NCBI RefSeq assembly: GCF_947581735.1
Contig: NZ_CANPVT010000040.1
Coordinates: 1 to 64,000, forward strand
Length of the DNA: 64,000 bases
Source of the DNA: Candidatus Palauibacter soopunensis
GTDB taxonomy: Bacteria; Gemmatimonadota; Gemmatimonadetes; Palauibacterales; Palauibacteraceae
Direction of reading: 5' to 3'
This document shows, one piece after another, positions 8,223-17,142 of this stretch. The position numbers and the translations under genes were made by a program. A model generated the notes under the pieces. The model was not told the origin of the DNA. It saw only the letters and a list, made by a program, of their open reading frames with translations, and made no database searches. Numbering within the stretch: position 1 is the first letter of the stretch; each line of letters starts with the position of its first letter.

Positions 8223-11200
8223 ATGTTGTTTCACTTGTCAGGGCGGCGGAGGCGCGCGAGCGCGCTGGCCGCTACAGCAGTGAGCGCCTGGCTCTTTATC
8301 GGCGCGGCCCCGCTGCTCGCTCAGGGAGCGATCTCGGGGACGGTGACCGACGCGGAGTCGCTGGCCCCGGTGGCCGGCGCGCAGGTGTTCGTTGCGGGAA
8401 CGGTGATCGGTACGCTGTCGGGTCCGGAGGGCACGTACCGGTTGGACGGTGTACCGGCGGGCGAGCAGACCGTGACGGTCCGCCTGATCGGCTACCGGGA
8501 GCTGTCGCAGACAGTGACGGTGGCGTCGGGTCAGGTGGCGACGGCGGACTTCTCCGTGGAGCAGACGGCGCTTCGCCTCCAGGACATCGTCGTAACGGGA
8601 GTGGTGGGCGAAACGCCGCAGGTGAAGCTCCCGTTCACGGTGGAGCGGCTGTCGGCGCAGGATCTTCCGGTCCCGGCGGCGGACGCTTCGTCGCTGTTGG
8701 CGGGTAAGGCCGCGGGCGTATCGGTCGTCTCCGCTTCGGGCCAGCCGGGCCAGCCGGCGTCGATCATGCTGCGCGGACCGACGTCGATCAACGCCTCCGG
8801 CCGGAGCACGTCACCGCTGATCGTGATCGACGGCGTGATTCAGTCCGAAGGCGCGTCGCTGTCGGACGTGGGCGCGCTGGACATCGACCACGTGGAGATC
8901 GTGAAGGGAGCGGCGGCGGCGTCGCTGTACGGTTCGCGGGCGCAGAACGGCGTGATCGAGATCACGACGAAGCGCGGCACGGGCCTGCAGACGAACTCGC
9001 TGAACATCACGGGCCGCGGCGAGTACGGCTTCGGCCAGCTCGTCGGTGATGTCGGCCTCGTGCGTTCGCATCCGTACGAGATGAACGCGTCCGGCTCGAA
9101 GTTCATCGACACCGAGGGCAACGAGGTCGACTTCCGCGACCTGAACCGCCCCGGCTTCGGCTCTGCCCGGCTCTACAACCAGATCACTCCGGGCGAGCAG
9201 CCGTCTCCGCAGACGGCGTTCGCGAACCAGGCGTTCCCGAACGAACTGTTCGACCACATGGACACGTTCTTCGATCCCGGCGAGACGATGGACATCTACG
9301 GCGCCGTGACGGGCCGTTTCGGCGAGTCGAGCTTCCGGGTGAGCGTGAACCAGTTCCGCGAGGCGGGCGTCGTGAGTTGCTCCGTCTGCATCGACAACCT
9401 CGCCACGCTCAACGCGGATCGCGTCGCACAGGGCCTGTCGGCCTACGACGTGGGACTCCCGAACGACGAAGGCTACGAGCGGCAGAACGTGCGTCTGAAC
9501 GTCGACACGCGCTTCGGCGATCTCGACATCGCGGCGAGCGGCTTCTACTCGCGCTCCGACCAGGACGACAAGGCCGTGTCGACGGGCGCCTTCTCGCGGC
9601 TGACCTTCATGTCGCCCGCGATCGACCTCACGCGGATCGACCCGACTGACGGATATCCCGAGATCGGTGCGGACCCGCAGTCGATCGAGGAGAACCCGCT
9701 CTACCTGCTGGCCACGAACGACAGCCGCGACGAGCGGACGCGGACGATGGGGTCCGTGGACCTCAACTTCTCGCCGGCGGCCATCGACTGGCTGACGCTC
9801 GAGGCGAACGCCTCGTTCGACCGGACGGACTTCAGCGACTACACGATCCGGCCCAAGAACGAGCGTAGCCTGGGTGGCGGCGGCGTAGGCGACTTCACCG
9901 GCGGCAGCCTCCGCGAGTTCAACTCCACCAACGAGGCGGTCAACGCTTCGGTGACGCTCGGCGCGAGCCAGGCGTTCATGGACGGCGACCTCACCGTGCG
10001 CGCCAAGGCCCGCTACCTCATCGAGGACCAGAGCTACGAGTCGAACGGCGTGTTCGGCAGCCGGTTCTCGGTGCAGGACGTGCCGAACTTCGGCGCGATC
10101 ATCGGCGAGACGTCGGGGAACAACTTCACCAGCGCCATCAAGTCGGAAGGGCTGTTCGGGATCGCGAGCGCCGACTACCGCGGCCGCTACATCGTCGACG
10201 GTCTCATTCGGCGTGACGGTTCCTCGCTGTTCGGACCCGATGAGCGGTGGCAGACCTACTACCGCGGCTCGGTCGCGTGGCGGGTCTCTCAGGAAGATTT
10301 CTGGAACATCGATGCGATCGACGAGCTGAAGCTGCGCTTCTCGCTGGGGACGGCGGGCGGCCGGCCGAACTTCGCCGCCCAGTACGAGACGTTCGGCGTC
10401 TCGGCGGGCGCGATTTTCCCGATCAACCTCGGGAACCGCGCGTTGAAGCCGGAGTTCACGTCCGAGAAAGAGGCGGGATTGAACTTCGTGTTCTTCGACA
10501 ATCTGGGTCTCGATCTGACGTATGCGTGGCAGACGACGGACCAGCAACTCCTGCAGGTTCCGCAGCCGGCGTTCGTGGGCTTCTCGAGCCAGTGGCAGAA
10601 CGCGGGCGAGATCGCGGCGGAGACGTACGAAGTATCGCTGCGCTACGCGGCGATCGACGAGCAGGACCTGGGCCTCCAGTTCCGGCTGAACTGGGACCGG
10701 ACCCAGCAGGAGATCACGCGTCTGGACGTGCCCGACTTCACGCAGGGCGGCAACTTCTTCGTCTCCGAGGGTCGTCCGCTGGGCGAGCTGTGGGGCGAAG
10801 TGTGGGCCACCAGCTGCGCGGATCTGGCGCCGATAGGCGTCTCGGCTTCCGACTGCAACGCCAACTTCCAGGTGAACGATGACGGCCTCCTCGTCCCGAC
10901 GGGTGGCGCCGCCTTCACCGAAGGCTTCAGCAAGAAGCTGTGGGGAACGCAGGTCGAGGTCGCCACGGCGGACGGCTCCAACTCGTACCACTGGGGTCTC
11001 CCGATCAAGGTTCAGGATTACTCGCCGGCGTGCGTGGCGAAGAATCCCGGCGACTACGAGGAGAAGTGCACGCTGACCGAGTTCCTGCCGTTCGGGAACA
11101 CGACGCCGGACTTCAACGCATCGTTCGCGACGAATTTCCGGTATCATGGTCTCAGCGTGAACGCGCTCGTGGAGACCTCGCAGGGCCAGTCGATCTACAA

Positions 11201-11606
11201 CGGCACGGCGCAGTGGGCGCTTCGCGAGCTGCGGGGTGAAGACACGGACCAGACGGGCAAGCCGCTGGAGCACAACAAGCCCGTCGGTTACGCCTCCGCG
11301 GTCTACTCGGTGAACGCCGACAACTCCTGGTTCCGCGAGGACGGCAGCTGGATCAAGCTGCGCGAGCTTTCGTTCGGCTACACGCTGCCCCAGAGCATGG
11401 TCGAGAGTCTGTTCAGCGGCGTCTTCGATCGGGTTACGCTCAATGTGATCGGCCGCAATCTGGTCACGATCACGGACTACCGCGGCTACGACCCCGAGGT
11501 CGGACGCGGGAGCGGTTCGCTTCAGAGTGCAGCGCTGAACCGAGTGGATAGCTTCGGTTATCCGAACTTCCGGACCTTCACCTTCTCAGCCGAACTGGTA
11601 TTCTGA
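8223..11606 (+). CDS. SusC/RagA-family TonB-linked outer-membrane transporter, copy 1
   Basis: TonB-dependent outer-membrane channel that works with a SusD lipoprotein lid. The 1127-aa protein has a signal peptide (about residues 1-34, ending PLLAQG), a CarboxypepD_reg-like domain (35-112), a TonB-box region with LQDIVVTG near residue 119, a plug domain to about residue 250 with LRGPTSIN and VEIVKGAAAASLYGSRA, then a barrel that ends in a terminal Phe (FSAELVF). Six cysteines are kept in all three copies: CSVC near 386, a pair near 865/879, a pair near 936/949. A GGAGGG site precedes the ATG. Bases 8277-8996 are identical to susC copy 3. No hydrolase gene is adjacent, so the substrate is unknown. 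Confidence 0.93.
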   Translation: MLFHLSGRRRRASALAATAVSAWLFIGAAPLLAQGAISGTVTDAESLAPVAGAQVFVAGTVIGTLSGPEGTYRLDGVPAGEQTVTVRLIGYRELSQTVTVASGQVATADFSVEQTALRLQDIVVTGVVGETPQVKLPFTVERLSAQDLPVPAADASSLLAGKAAGVSVVSASGQPGQPASIMLRGPTSINASGRSTSPLIVIDGVIQSEGASLSDVGALDIDHVEIVKGAAAASLYGSRAQNGVIEITTKRGTGLQTNSLNITGRGEYGFGQLVGDVGLVRSHPYEMNASGSKFIDTEGNEVDFRDLNRPGFGSARLYNQITPGEQPSPQTAFANQAFPNELFDHMDTFFDPGETMDIYGAVTGRFGESSFRVSVNQFREAGVVSCSVCIDNLATLNADRVAQGLSAYDVGLPNDEGYERQNVRLNVDTRFGDLDIAASGFYSRSDQDDKAVSTGAFSRLTFMSPAIDLTRIDPTDGYPEIGADPQSIEENPLYLLATNDSRDERTRTMGSVDLNFSPAAIDWLTLEANASFDRTDFSDYTIRPKNERSLGGGGVGDFTGGSLREFNSTNEAVNASVTLGASQAFMDGDLTVRAKARYLIEDQSYESNGVFGSRFSVQDVPNFGAIIGETSGNNFTSAIKSEGLFGIASADYRGRYIVDGLIRRDGSSLFGPDERWQTYYRGSVAWRVSQEDFWNIDAIDELKLRFSLGTAGGRPNFAAQYETFGVSAGAIFPINLGNRALKPEFTSEKEAGLNFVFFDNLGLDLTYAWQTTDQQLLQVPQPAFVGFSSQWQNAGEIAAETYEVSLRYAAIDEQDLGLQFRLNWDRTQQEITRLDVPDFTQGGNFFVSEGRPLGELWGEVWATSCADLAPIGVSASDCNANFQVNDDGLLVPTGGAAFTEGFSKKLWGTQVEVATADGSNSYHWGLPIKVQDYSPACVAKNPGDYEEKCTLTEFLPFGNTTPDFNASFATNFRYHGLSVNALVETSQGQSIYNGTAQWALRELRGEDTDQTGKPLEHNKPVGYASAVYSVNADNSWFREDGSWIKLRELSFGYTLPQSMVESLFSGVFDRVTLNVIGRNLVTITDYRGYDPEVGRGSGSLQSAALNRVDSFGYPNFRTFTFSAELVF
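8277..8996 (+). repeat. 720-bp block identical between susC copies 1 and 3
   Basis: Compared base by base with 19040-19759, every position matches, including third codon positions. The first mismatches are 8276 on the left and 8997 on the right. The block covers the signal peptide end, the CarboxypepD_reg-like domain, TonB box and plug. The first 374 bases (8277-8650) also match susC copy 2 exactly. Confidence 0.95.
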
Positions 11607-11626
11607 TTCCTTCCCGTGGCAGTGGC

Positions 11627-11654
11627 GGGGGCGCCCTCTCCGGAGGGCGTCCCC
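11627..11654 (+). promoter_or_regulatory. Hairpin in the susC1-susD1 gap
   Basis: A 12-bp stem (11627-11638 with 11643-11654, one G-U pair) closes on a TCCG loop. No U-run follows, and susD1 starts 59 bases downstream, so it looks more like a processing or stability element between cotranscribed genes than a terminator. Each of the other two susC-susD gaps also has a hairpin just after the susC stop. Confidence 0.55.
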
Positions 11655-11713
11655 TGCCCGATGATCCACAACGGAAGGGGACCGGGAGATACCGATTGAA
11701 CAACGGAGAGACC

Positions 11714-13438
11714 ATGAACAGGAAGCTGACGCTACCGGCCTTTGCGCTGGCACTGACGGTCGGCTTTTCGGGGTGTGACCTGCAGGTCGACAACCCGAAT
11801 CAGCCGGACCGCGCTCGTGCCTTGGCCGGCCCGGACGATGTGGAGACGCTCATCGCGAGCTCCTTCCTCAAGGTCTGGGAAATCGGACATTATTGGAACA
11901 ACGCGAACTTCGCGTTCGGCCACATGGCCAGTCGCCACACGGCGACCTGGGGCAACATGGGGATGAACGACCTCGGTCGTGAACCCCGCGAGTCCCTGCC
12001 GAACTCGCCTTCGTATCGCTGGGCCTACGTCTTCGAGGCCAACTGGGGTGACGCCTACGGCGGCATCTCCGCGGCATCGGATGGGATCCGCGCCATCGAC
12101 GCGGGCCTCGAGATCGGGCCGGGCGGTGAACGGAACGCGCGCGCCCTCGCTTTCGCGTCGGGCAACCAGGCGATCCTCTCCTGCCTGCTCGCGCTGTGGT
12201 ATGACCAGGCCTTCATTGTCGACGAGACGACCGATTTCGGCGGCGAACTCGAAACGGTCGACTACACCGGCATGTTCAGCTACGCGATGGGCAAGCTGGA
12301 TGCGGCGGAGTCGGCCGCCCGGTCGAGTTCCTTCACGCTGAACGATACGTGGCTCAACGGAAATCCGTGGGACAACAACCAGTGGGCCGACTATCTCGTA
12401 AGCTGGAAGGCGCGCTGCGCGGCGAACATGCCGCGGACGGATGCCGATGCCGCCGGTGCGAACTGGGGTCAGATCATCTCCCACTCCCAGAACGGCATCC
12501 GGGACGTCGTGATCACGGGTGAGGACTCCTCGTCGGACAGCCCGTGGTTCGATGGCCTCAAGTCGCTCATGCAGGAGAACAACACCTGGCACCGGATGCA
12601 CATGGACTGGGTGGGCATGGCCGACCAGAGCGGCGAGTACCAGGACTGGCTTACGATCTCCACGCAGCAGCGCACAGCGCGCAAAATGACGTTCGGGGAC
12701 GACATGCGGTTCCCGCCGGTCAATGAGAACGGTGCGAAGTCGGAGGTCGTGAGTCCGTCGGCTGCCTCCGACGGTCCGCGGTCGAAGTACAACTCGACGA
12801 TCATCTTCCGGCCGGAGCGCGGTACGTACCGCCAGTCGCACTACGGCGACATTCGGTACGACGCTTATACGCTGAGCTGCAGCTTCTGCTTCTTCGGGCC
12901 GATGGAGCATATGACGGCCCAGGAGATGGACCACTACATCGCCGAGGGCCACTACCGCATGGGCAACTTTGCGGGCGCCGCGGAGATCGTGAACAAGACG
13001 CGGATGGAAGCCGGGCTGCCCCCGGCGCCGTCGAACCCGACGGATGCCGTCCCGTCCAACGGTGCGGGCGAGTGCACGCCGCGGAAGCGGTACGATGTGC
13101 AGGGCCGTTGTGGCAATCTGCGAGACGCGATGTGGTTCGAGCACTTCGAAAACGTGTTCAACGTGTTTGGCGGACTCGAGTTCTGGCACGGGCGTCGCAA
13201 CAACATCCTGCCGGCGGGTACAGCGCTGCAGCTGCCGCTGCCGGCCGCCGACCTCGAAGTGCTTCAGCGCGACATCTACACGTTCGGCGGTGGCGGGCCG
13301 AGTTCGGCCGGCGATCCGACGCCGACCGTGGTTCCCGGCAGCCTCGACGCCGCGCTGGAGCGGGCGACCTACGCGCTGGAGCGGATCAAGGCCAGTCAGG
13401 CCGCCGACCGCAAGGCACGGGATCTGGTCGTCAGGTAG
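11714..13438 (+). CDS. SusD/RagB-family outer-membrane lipoprotein, copy 1
   Basis: Surface lipoprotein predicted to cap the SusC channel and bind its substrate. It is 574 aa; the lipobox gives Cys21 (GFSGC) after a short basic N terminus MNRKL. The mature start DLQVDNPNQPD is typical of SusD proteins. TPR-like helical repeats make up the N-terminal half. Two cysteine pairs are kept in all three copies: CSFC near 389-392 and the pair in ECTPRKRYDVQGRC near 454-466. The best-conserved block, MWFEHFENVFNVFGGLEFWH, is the SusD region before the C terminus. ATG 11714 (GGAGAG upstream) matches the starts of copies 2 and 3; ATG 11696 is less likely. Confidence 0.92.
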   Translation: MNRKLTLPAFALALTVGFSGCDLQVDNPNQPDRARALAGPDDVETLIASSFLKVWEIGHYWNNANFAFGHMASRHTATWGNMGMNDLGREPRESLPNSPSYRWAYVFEANWGDAYGGISAASDGIRAIDAGLEIGPGGERNARALAFASGNQAILSCLLALWYDQAFIVDETTDFGGELETVDYTGMFSYAMGKLDAAESAARSSSFTLNDTWLNGNPWDNNQWADYLVSWKARCAANMPRTDADAAGANWGQIISHSQNGIRDVVITGEDSSSDSPWFDGLKSLMQENNTWHRMHMDWVGMADQSGEYQDWLTISTQQRTARKMTFGDDMRFPPVNENGAKSEVVSPSAASDGPRSKYNSTIIFRPERGTYRQSHYGDIRYDAYTLSCSFCFFGPMEHMTAQEMDHYIAEGHYRMGNFAGAAEIVNKTRMEAGLPPAPSNPTDAVPSNGAGECTPRKRYDVQGRCGNLRDAMWFEHFENVFNVFGGLEFWHGRRNNILPAGTALQLPLPAADLEVLQRDIYTFGGGGPSSAGDPTPTVVPGSLDAALERATYALERIKASQAADRKARDLVVR

Positions 13439-13614
13439 GAAACAGCAACCCGGCAAGGCCCGGGTCGGGGGTGGGTTCGCCCCCGAAGGTTCTGAACCAG
13501 GAAGGCGGTTCGTTGGATAGACAGCCCTTCCAGGGAGCGTGGACGCCTCCCGGCGCCGTCAGTGACGGTTCCGGGAGGCGTGCGCTTAACAACGCTACGA
13601 GCGTCTGCAAACGA

Positions 13615-13657
13615 CGATCGGGGGGTCGCGGTCCGACGGCCCCCCGATCGTTTTCTG
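13615..13657 (+). terminator. Intrinsic terminator after susD1
   Basis: CGATCGGGGGG (13615-13625) pairs perfectly with CCCCCCGATCG (13640-13650) and is followed at once by TTTTCTGTTTT. This is the clearest Rho-independent terminator in the window. It separates the first susCD unit from susC2, whose start is only 61 bases further on. A second hairpin without a U-tract (13543-13553 with 13571-13581, plus an inner CCGTC/GACGG stem) lies just before it. Confidence 0.9.
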
Positions 13658-13718
13658 TTTTGGGGCACGGGAGGGGGTCCGGGGCGCAGGAGGTCTCACT
13701 CTAGAGGAAGGGTGATCC

Positions 13719-16700
13719 ATGTTGCATAGGTCGTCAGGACGGCGGAAGCGCGCGAGCGCGCTGGCCGCCACGGCAGTGAGCGCCTGGCTCTTTATCGGCG
13801 CGGCCCCGCTGCTCGCTCAGGGAGCGATCTCGGGGACGGTGACCGACGCGGAGTCGCTGGCCCCGGTGGCCGGCGCGCAGGTGTTCGTTGCGGGAACGGT
13901 GATCGGTACGCTGTCGGGTCCGGAGGGCACGTACCGGTTGGACGGTGTACCGGCGGGCGAGCAGACCGTGACGGTCCGCCTGATCGGCTACCGGGAGCTG
14001 TCGCAGACAGTGACGGTGGCGTCGGGTCAGGTGGCGACGGCGGACTTCTCCGTGGAGCAGACGGCGCTTCGCCTCCAGGACATCGTCGTAACGGGAGTGG
14101 TGGGCGAAACGCCGCAGGTGAAGCTCCCGTTCACGGTGGAGCGGCTATCGGCGCAGAATTTCCCCGTGCCGGCGGCCGACGTCTCGGCGTTGCTGACGGC
14201 GAAGGCGGCCGGCGTGTCGGTTGTCTCCGGCTCCGGCCAGCCCGGAGCGGAGGCGTCGATCATGTTGCGCGGTCCAACTTCCATCAACTCCTCGGGGCGC
14301 TCCCTGTCGCCGCTGATCGTGATCGACGGGGTGATCCAGTCGGAGTCGGCCTCGCTCTCCGACATCGGATCGCTGGACATCGACCACGTGGAGATCGTGA
14401 AAGGGGCGGCGGCGGCGTCGCTGTACGGTTCGCGGGCGCAGAACGGCGTGATCGAGATCTCGACGAAGCGCGGGACGGGGCTGCAGACGAACACGCTGAA
14501 CATCCTCGCCCGCGGCGAATACGGCATCGCCCAGTTGGTGGGGGACGTCGGTTTGACGCGGTCCCACCCGTACCAGATGAACGCCGCGGGAACGCTCTTC
14601 ATCGATACCGACGGGAACGAGGTCGCTTTCACGGACCTGAGCCGCGGCGGATTCGGTGCTCCGGTCCTCGCGAACCAGATCAACCCCGACGAACCTGGCG
14701 ATTCCTTCACGTCCTTCGCCAACCAGGCGTTCCCGCACGAACTGTTCGATCACATGAACACGTTCTTCGATCCCGGTGAAACGATCGATGCCTACGCCGC
14801 AGTGACGGGCCGGTTCGGCGAGTCGAGCTTCCGGGTGAGCGTGGACCAGTTCAGGGAAGGCGGCATCGTGCGTTGCACGCCGTGTATCGACAACCTTGCC
14901 ACGTTGAACGCCGACCGGGTCGCCCAGGGCTTGACGGCCTTCAACGCCGGGCTGCCGGACGACGACGGATACGAGCGACAAAACGTGCGCCTGAACGTCG
15001 ACACCCGGTTCGGGGACCTGGACATCGCGGCGAGCGGGTTCTACTCGCGCGCCAACCAGGACGACAAGGCGCTCGAGAACGGCGCGTTCAGCCAGTTGAC
15101 GTTCGCCTCGCCGGCCGTCGACCTGGCACAGATCGACCCGGTGGACGGCTATCCGAGGATCGATGCGGACTCGCAGTCCATCTCCAACAACCCGCTCTAC
15201 CTCCTGGCGATCGTAGACAGTCGGGACAAGCGGACGCGGACGATGGGTTCGGTCGACCTCAACTTCTCGCCGGCATCCCTCGACTGGCTGACCCTCGAGG
15301 CGAATGCGTCCTTCGACCGGACGGATTTCTACGACTACGAACTGTATCCGAAGAACGAGAAGACCCGTGAGGGCCCAACCGGCGGCAGCCTGCGCGAAGG
15401 CAACTTCGAGGACGAGGCGATCAACGCATCGGTGACGCTTGGCGCGAGCGAGACGTTCATGGACGGCGACCTCACGGTGCGTGGTAAGGCTCGCTACCTG
15501 ATCGAGGATCAGCGCTTCGAGTCGAACGGCGTCTTCGGAAGCCAGTTTTCGGTGCAGGACGTCCCGAACTTCGGCGCCATCACCGGATCCACGACGGGCA
15601 GCAACTCCGTCCGGGCGATCAAGGCGGAAGGACTCTTCGGGATCGCGAGCATGGACTACCAGGGCCGTTACATCCTCGACGGTCTGATCCGGCGCGACGG
15701 TTCGTCCCTGTTCGGGCCTGACGAGCGGTGGCAGACCTACTACCGCGGCTCGTTTGCCTGGCGCGTGACGCAGGAGGACTTCTGGAACATCGACGCGATC
15801 GATGAACTGAAGCTGCGCTTCTCGCTGGGGACGGCCGGCGGGCGGCCGAACTTCCAGGCGCAGTACGAGACCTTCGGCATTTCGGGCGGCGCGATCTTCC
15901 CCGTCAACCTCGGGAACACGGCACTCAAGCCGGAGTTCACGACCGAGCGCGAGGCGGGAATCAACTTCGTCTTCTTCGACAACCTGGGTCTCGACCTGAC
16001 GTATGCGTGGCAGACGACGGATGACCAGTTGCTGCGCGTTCCGCAGCCGGCGTTCGTGGGTTTCTCGAGCCAGTGGCAGAATGCGGGCGAGATCTCGGCG
16101 AAGACGTATGAGATCTCCATGCGCTACGCTCCGATCGACACGGAGGACATGGGCCTGCAGTTCCGGCTGAACTGGGATCGGACGCGCCAGGAGATCACGC
16201 GACTGGACGTTCCCGCGTACCGCCAGGGGACGTTCTTCGTCTCCGAGGGTCGTCCGCTGGGCGAGATGTGGGGCCACGTGCTGGCGCGAACGTGCTCGGA
16301 TCTCGAACCCGTCGGCATCGCGGCTGCGGACTGCAACGCGAACTTCCGGGTGAACGATGACGGCATCCTCGTGTGGACGGGAGGCGCCGACTTCACCGAA
16401 GGGTTCAGCAAGAGACTCTGGGGGACGGACGGGACCGTGCCCACGACCGATGGTGGCGAGAACACGTATCTCTGGGGCATTCCGATCAAGGTTGTGGACT
16501 ACTCGCCGGCGTGCGTGGCGAAGAATCCGGGCAACTACATGGAGAAGTGCCAGCTCACGGATGTGCTCCCGTTCGGGAACACGACGCCGGACTTCAACGT
16601 GTCGTTCGGGTCCAACTTCCGTTACAGGAACCTCGCCGTGAACGCCCTCGTCGAGTCGTCGATGGGTCACTCCATCTACAACAACACCGCGCAGTGGGCG

Positions 16701-17087
16701 CTCCGGGATGACCGGGGCGAGGACGTGGACCAGACGGGGAAACCCCTCGAGTTCACCAAGTCCATCGGCTACGTGGCCGGGGTGTATCTCTCGAACAACG
16801 ACAACGACTGGTTCCGCGAGGACGGCGACTGGATCAAGATCCGCGAATTGTCGATCGGGTACACGCTGCCGGACGGGATGCGGCAGAGCCTCTTCGGCGA
16901 GATGTTCGACCGGATCACCTTCAACGCCATCGGCCGTAACCTGCTGACGATCACGGACTATCGCGGATACGATCCCGAAGTCGGCCGGAGCGGCGGCGAA
17001 CTCACGAACGCGGGCCTGCAGAGGTACGACAGCTTCGGCTATCCGAACTTCCGCTCGTTCACGTTCTCGGCGGAACTGGTGTTCTGA
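13719..17087 (+). CDS. SusC/RagA-family TonB-linked outer-membrane transporter, copy 2
   Basis: 1122 aa, same layout as copy 1: signal peptide, CarboxypepD_reg-like domain, TonB box LQDIVVTG, plug, barrel ending FSAELVF. The first ~144 residues are identical to copies 1 and 3 apart from a few at the extreme N terminus; after QVKLPFTVERLSAQ the sequence diverges (NFPVPAADVSALL instead of DLPVPAADASSLL). The six conserved cysteines are present as CTPC, TC...ADC and AC...EKC. The loop after PKNEK is shorter than in copies 1 and 3. The start has the shared GATCCATGTTG context. Its promoter must lie in or near the short gap after the 13657 terminator, unless there is read-through. Confidence 0.93.
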   Translation: MLHRSSGRRKRASALAATAVSAWLFIGAAPLLAQGAISGTVTDAESLAPVAGAQVFVAGTVIGTLSGPEGTYRLDGVPAGEQTVTVRLIGYRELSQTVTVASGQVATADFSVEQTALRLQDIVVTGVVGETPQVKLPFTVERLSAQNFPVPAADVSALLTAKAAGVSVVSGSGQPGAEASIMLRGPTSINSSGRSLSPLIVIDGVIQSESASLSDIGSLDIDHVEIVKGAAAASLYGSRAQNGVIEISTKRGTGLQTNTLNILARGEYGIAQLVGDVGLTRSHPYQMNAAGTLFIDTDGNEVAFTDLSRGGFGAPVLANQINPDEPGDSFTSFANQAFPHELFDHMNTFFDPGETIDAYAAVTGRFGESSFRVSVDQFREGGIVRCTPCIDNLATLNADRVAQGLTAFNAGLPDDDGYERQNVRLNVDTRFGDLDIAASGFYSRANQDDKALENGAFSQLTFASPAVDLAQIDPVDGYPRIDADSQSISNNPLYLLAIVDSRDKRTRTMGSVDLNFSPASLDWLTLEANASFDRTDFYDYELYPKNEKTREGPTGGSLREGNFEDEAINASVTLGASETFMDGDLTVRGKARYLIEDQRFESNGVFGSQFSVQDVPNFGAITGSTTGSNSVRAIKAEGLFGIASMDYQGRYILDGLIRRDGSSLFGPDERWQTYYRGSFAWRVTQEDFWNIDAIDELKLRFSLGTAGGRPNFQAQYETFGISGGAIFPVNLGNTALKPEFTTEREAGINFVFFDNLGLDLTYAWQTTDDQLLRVPQPAFVGFSSQWQNAGEISAKTYEISMRYAPIDTEDMGLQFRLNWDRTRQEITRLDVPAYRQGTFFVSEGRPLGEMWGHVLARTCSDLEPVGIAAADCNANFRVNDDGILVWTGGADFTEGFSKRLWGTDGTVPTTDGGENTYLWGIPIKVVDYSPACVAKNPGNYMEKCQLTDVLPFGNTTPDFNVSFGSNFRYRNLAVNALVESSMGHSIYNNTAQWALRDDRGEDVDQTGKPLEFTKSIGYVAGVYLSNNDNDWFREDGDWIKIRELSIGYTLPDGMRQSLFGEMFDRITFNAIGRNLLTITDYRGYDPEVGRSGGELTNAGLQRYDSFGYPNFRSFTFSAELVF
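13773..14146 (+). repeat. 374-bp block identical in all three susC genes
   Basis: Matches 8277-8650 and 19040-19413 at every base. Identity with copy 3 alone starts earlier, at 13748, giving 399 bp. The block ends at 14147 (A here, G in the other two), after which substitutions become frequent, many of them synonymous. Confidence 0.93.
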
Positions 17088-17089
17088 TG

Positions 17090-17140
17090 CCCCTCCGCGA
17101 AACGGAGGTCGAACGGACATGGACTGAGTTTATGGAGGGG
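17090..17140 (+). promoter_or_regulatory. Candidate ribosome-site-hiding hairpin before susD2
   Basis: CCCCTCC at 17090-17096, just after the susC2 stop, is complementary to GGAGGGG at 17134-17140, the susD2 ribosome binding site. The same CCTCCG can instead pair with CGGAGG at 17103-17108 (5-base loop), leaving the ribosome site free. The two pairings exclude each other, as in a simple RNA switch or a coupling element opened by ribosomes finishing susC2. Confidence 0.45.
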
Positions 17141-17142
17141 TC

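Noticed and set aside
8811..11273. Long minus-strand open frames opposite the susC and susD genes (up to 991 codons, for example 14145-17120 and 20633-22648)
   Set aside because: They mirror the codon pattern of high-GC genes on the other strand, are rich in Arg/Val/Glu without domain logic, and match no family. The plus-strand proteins are full-length family members.
13658..13718. Promoter boxes between the susD1 terminator and susC2
   Set aside because: One must exist nearby, but no convincing -35/-10 pair is visible in these 61 bases.
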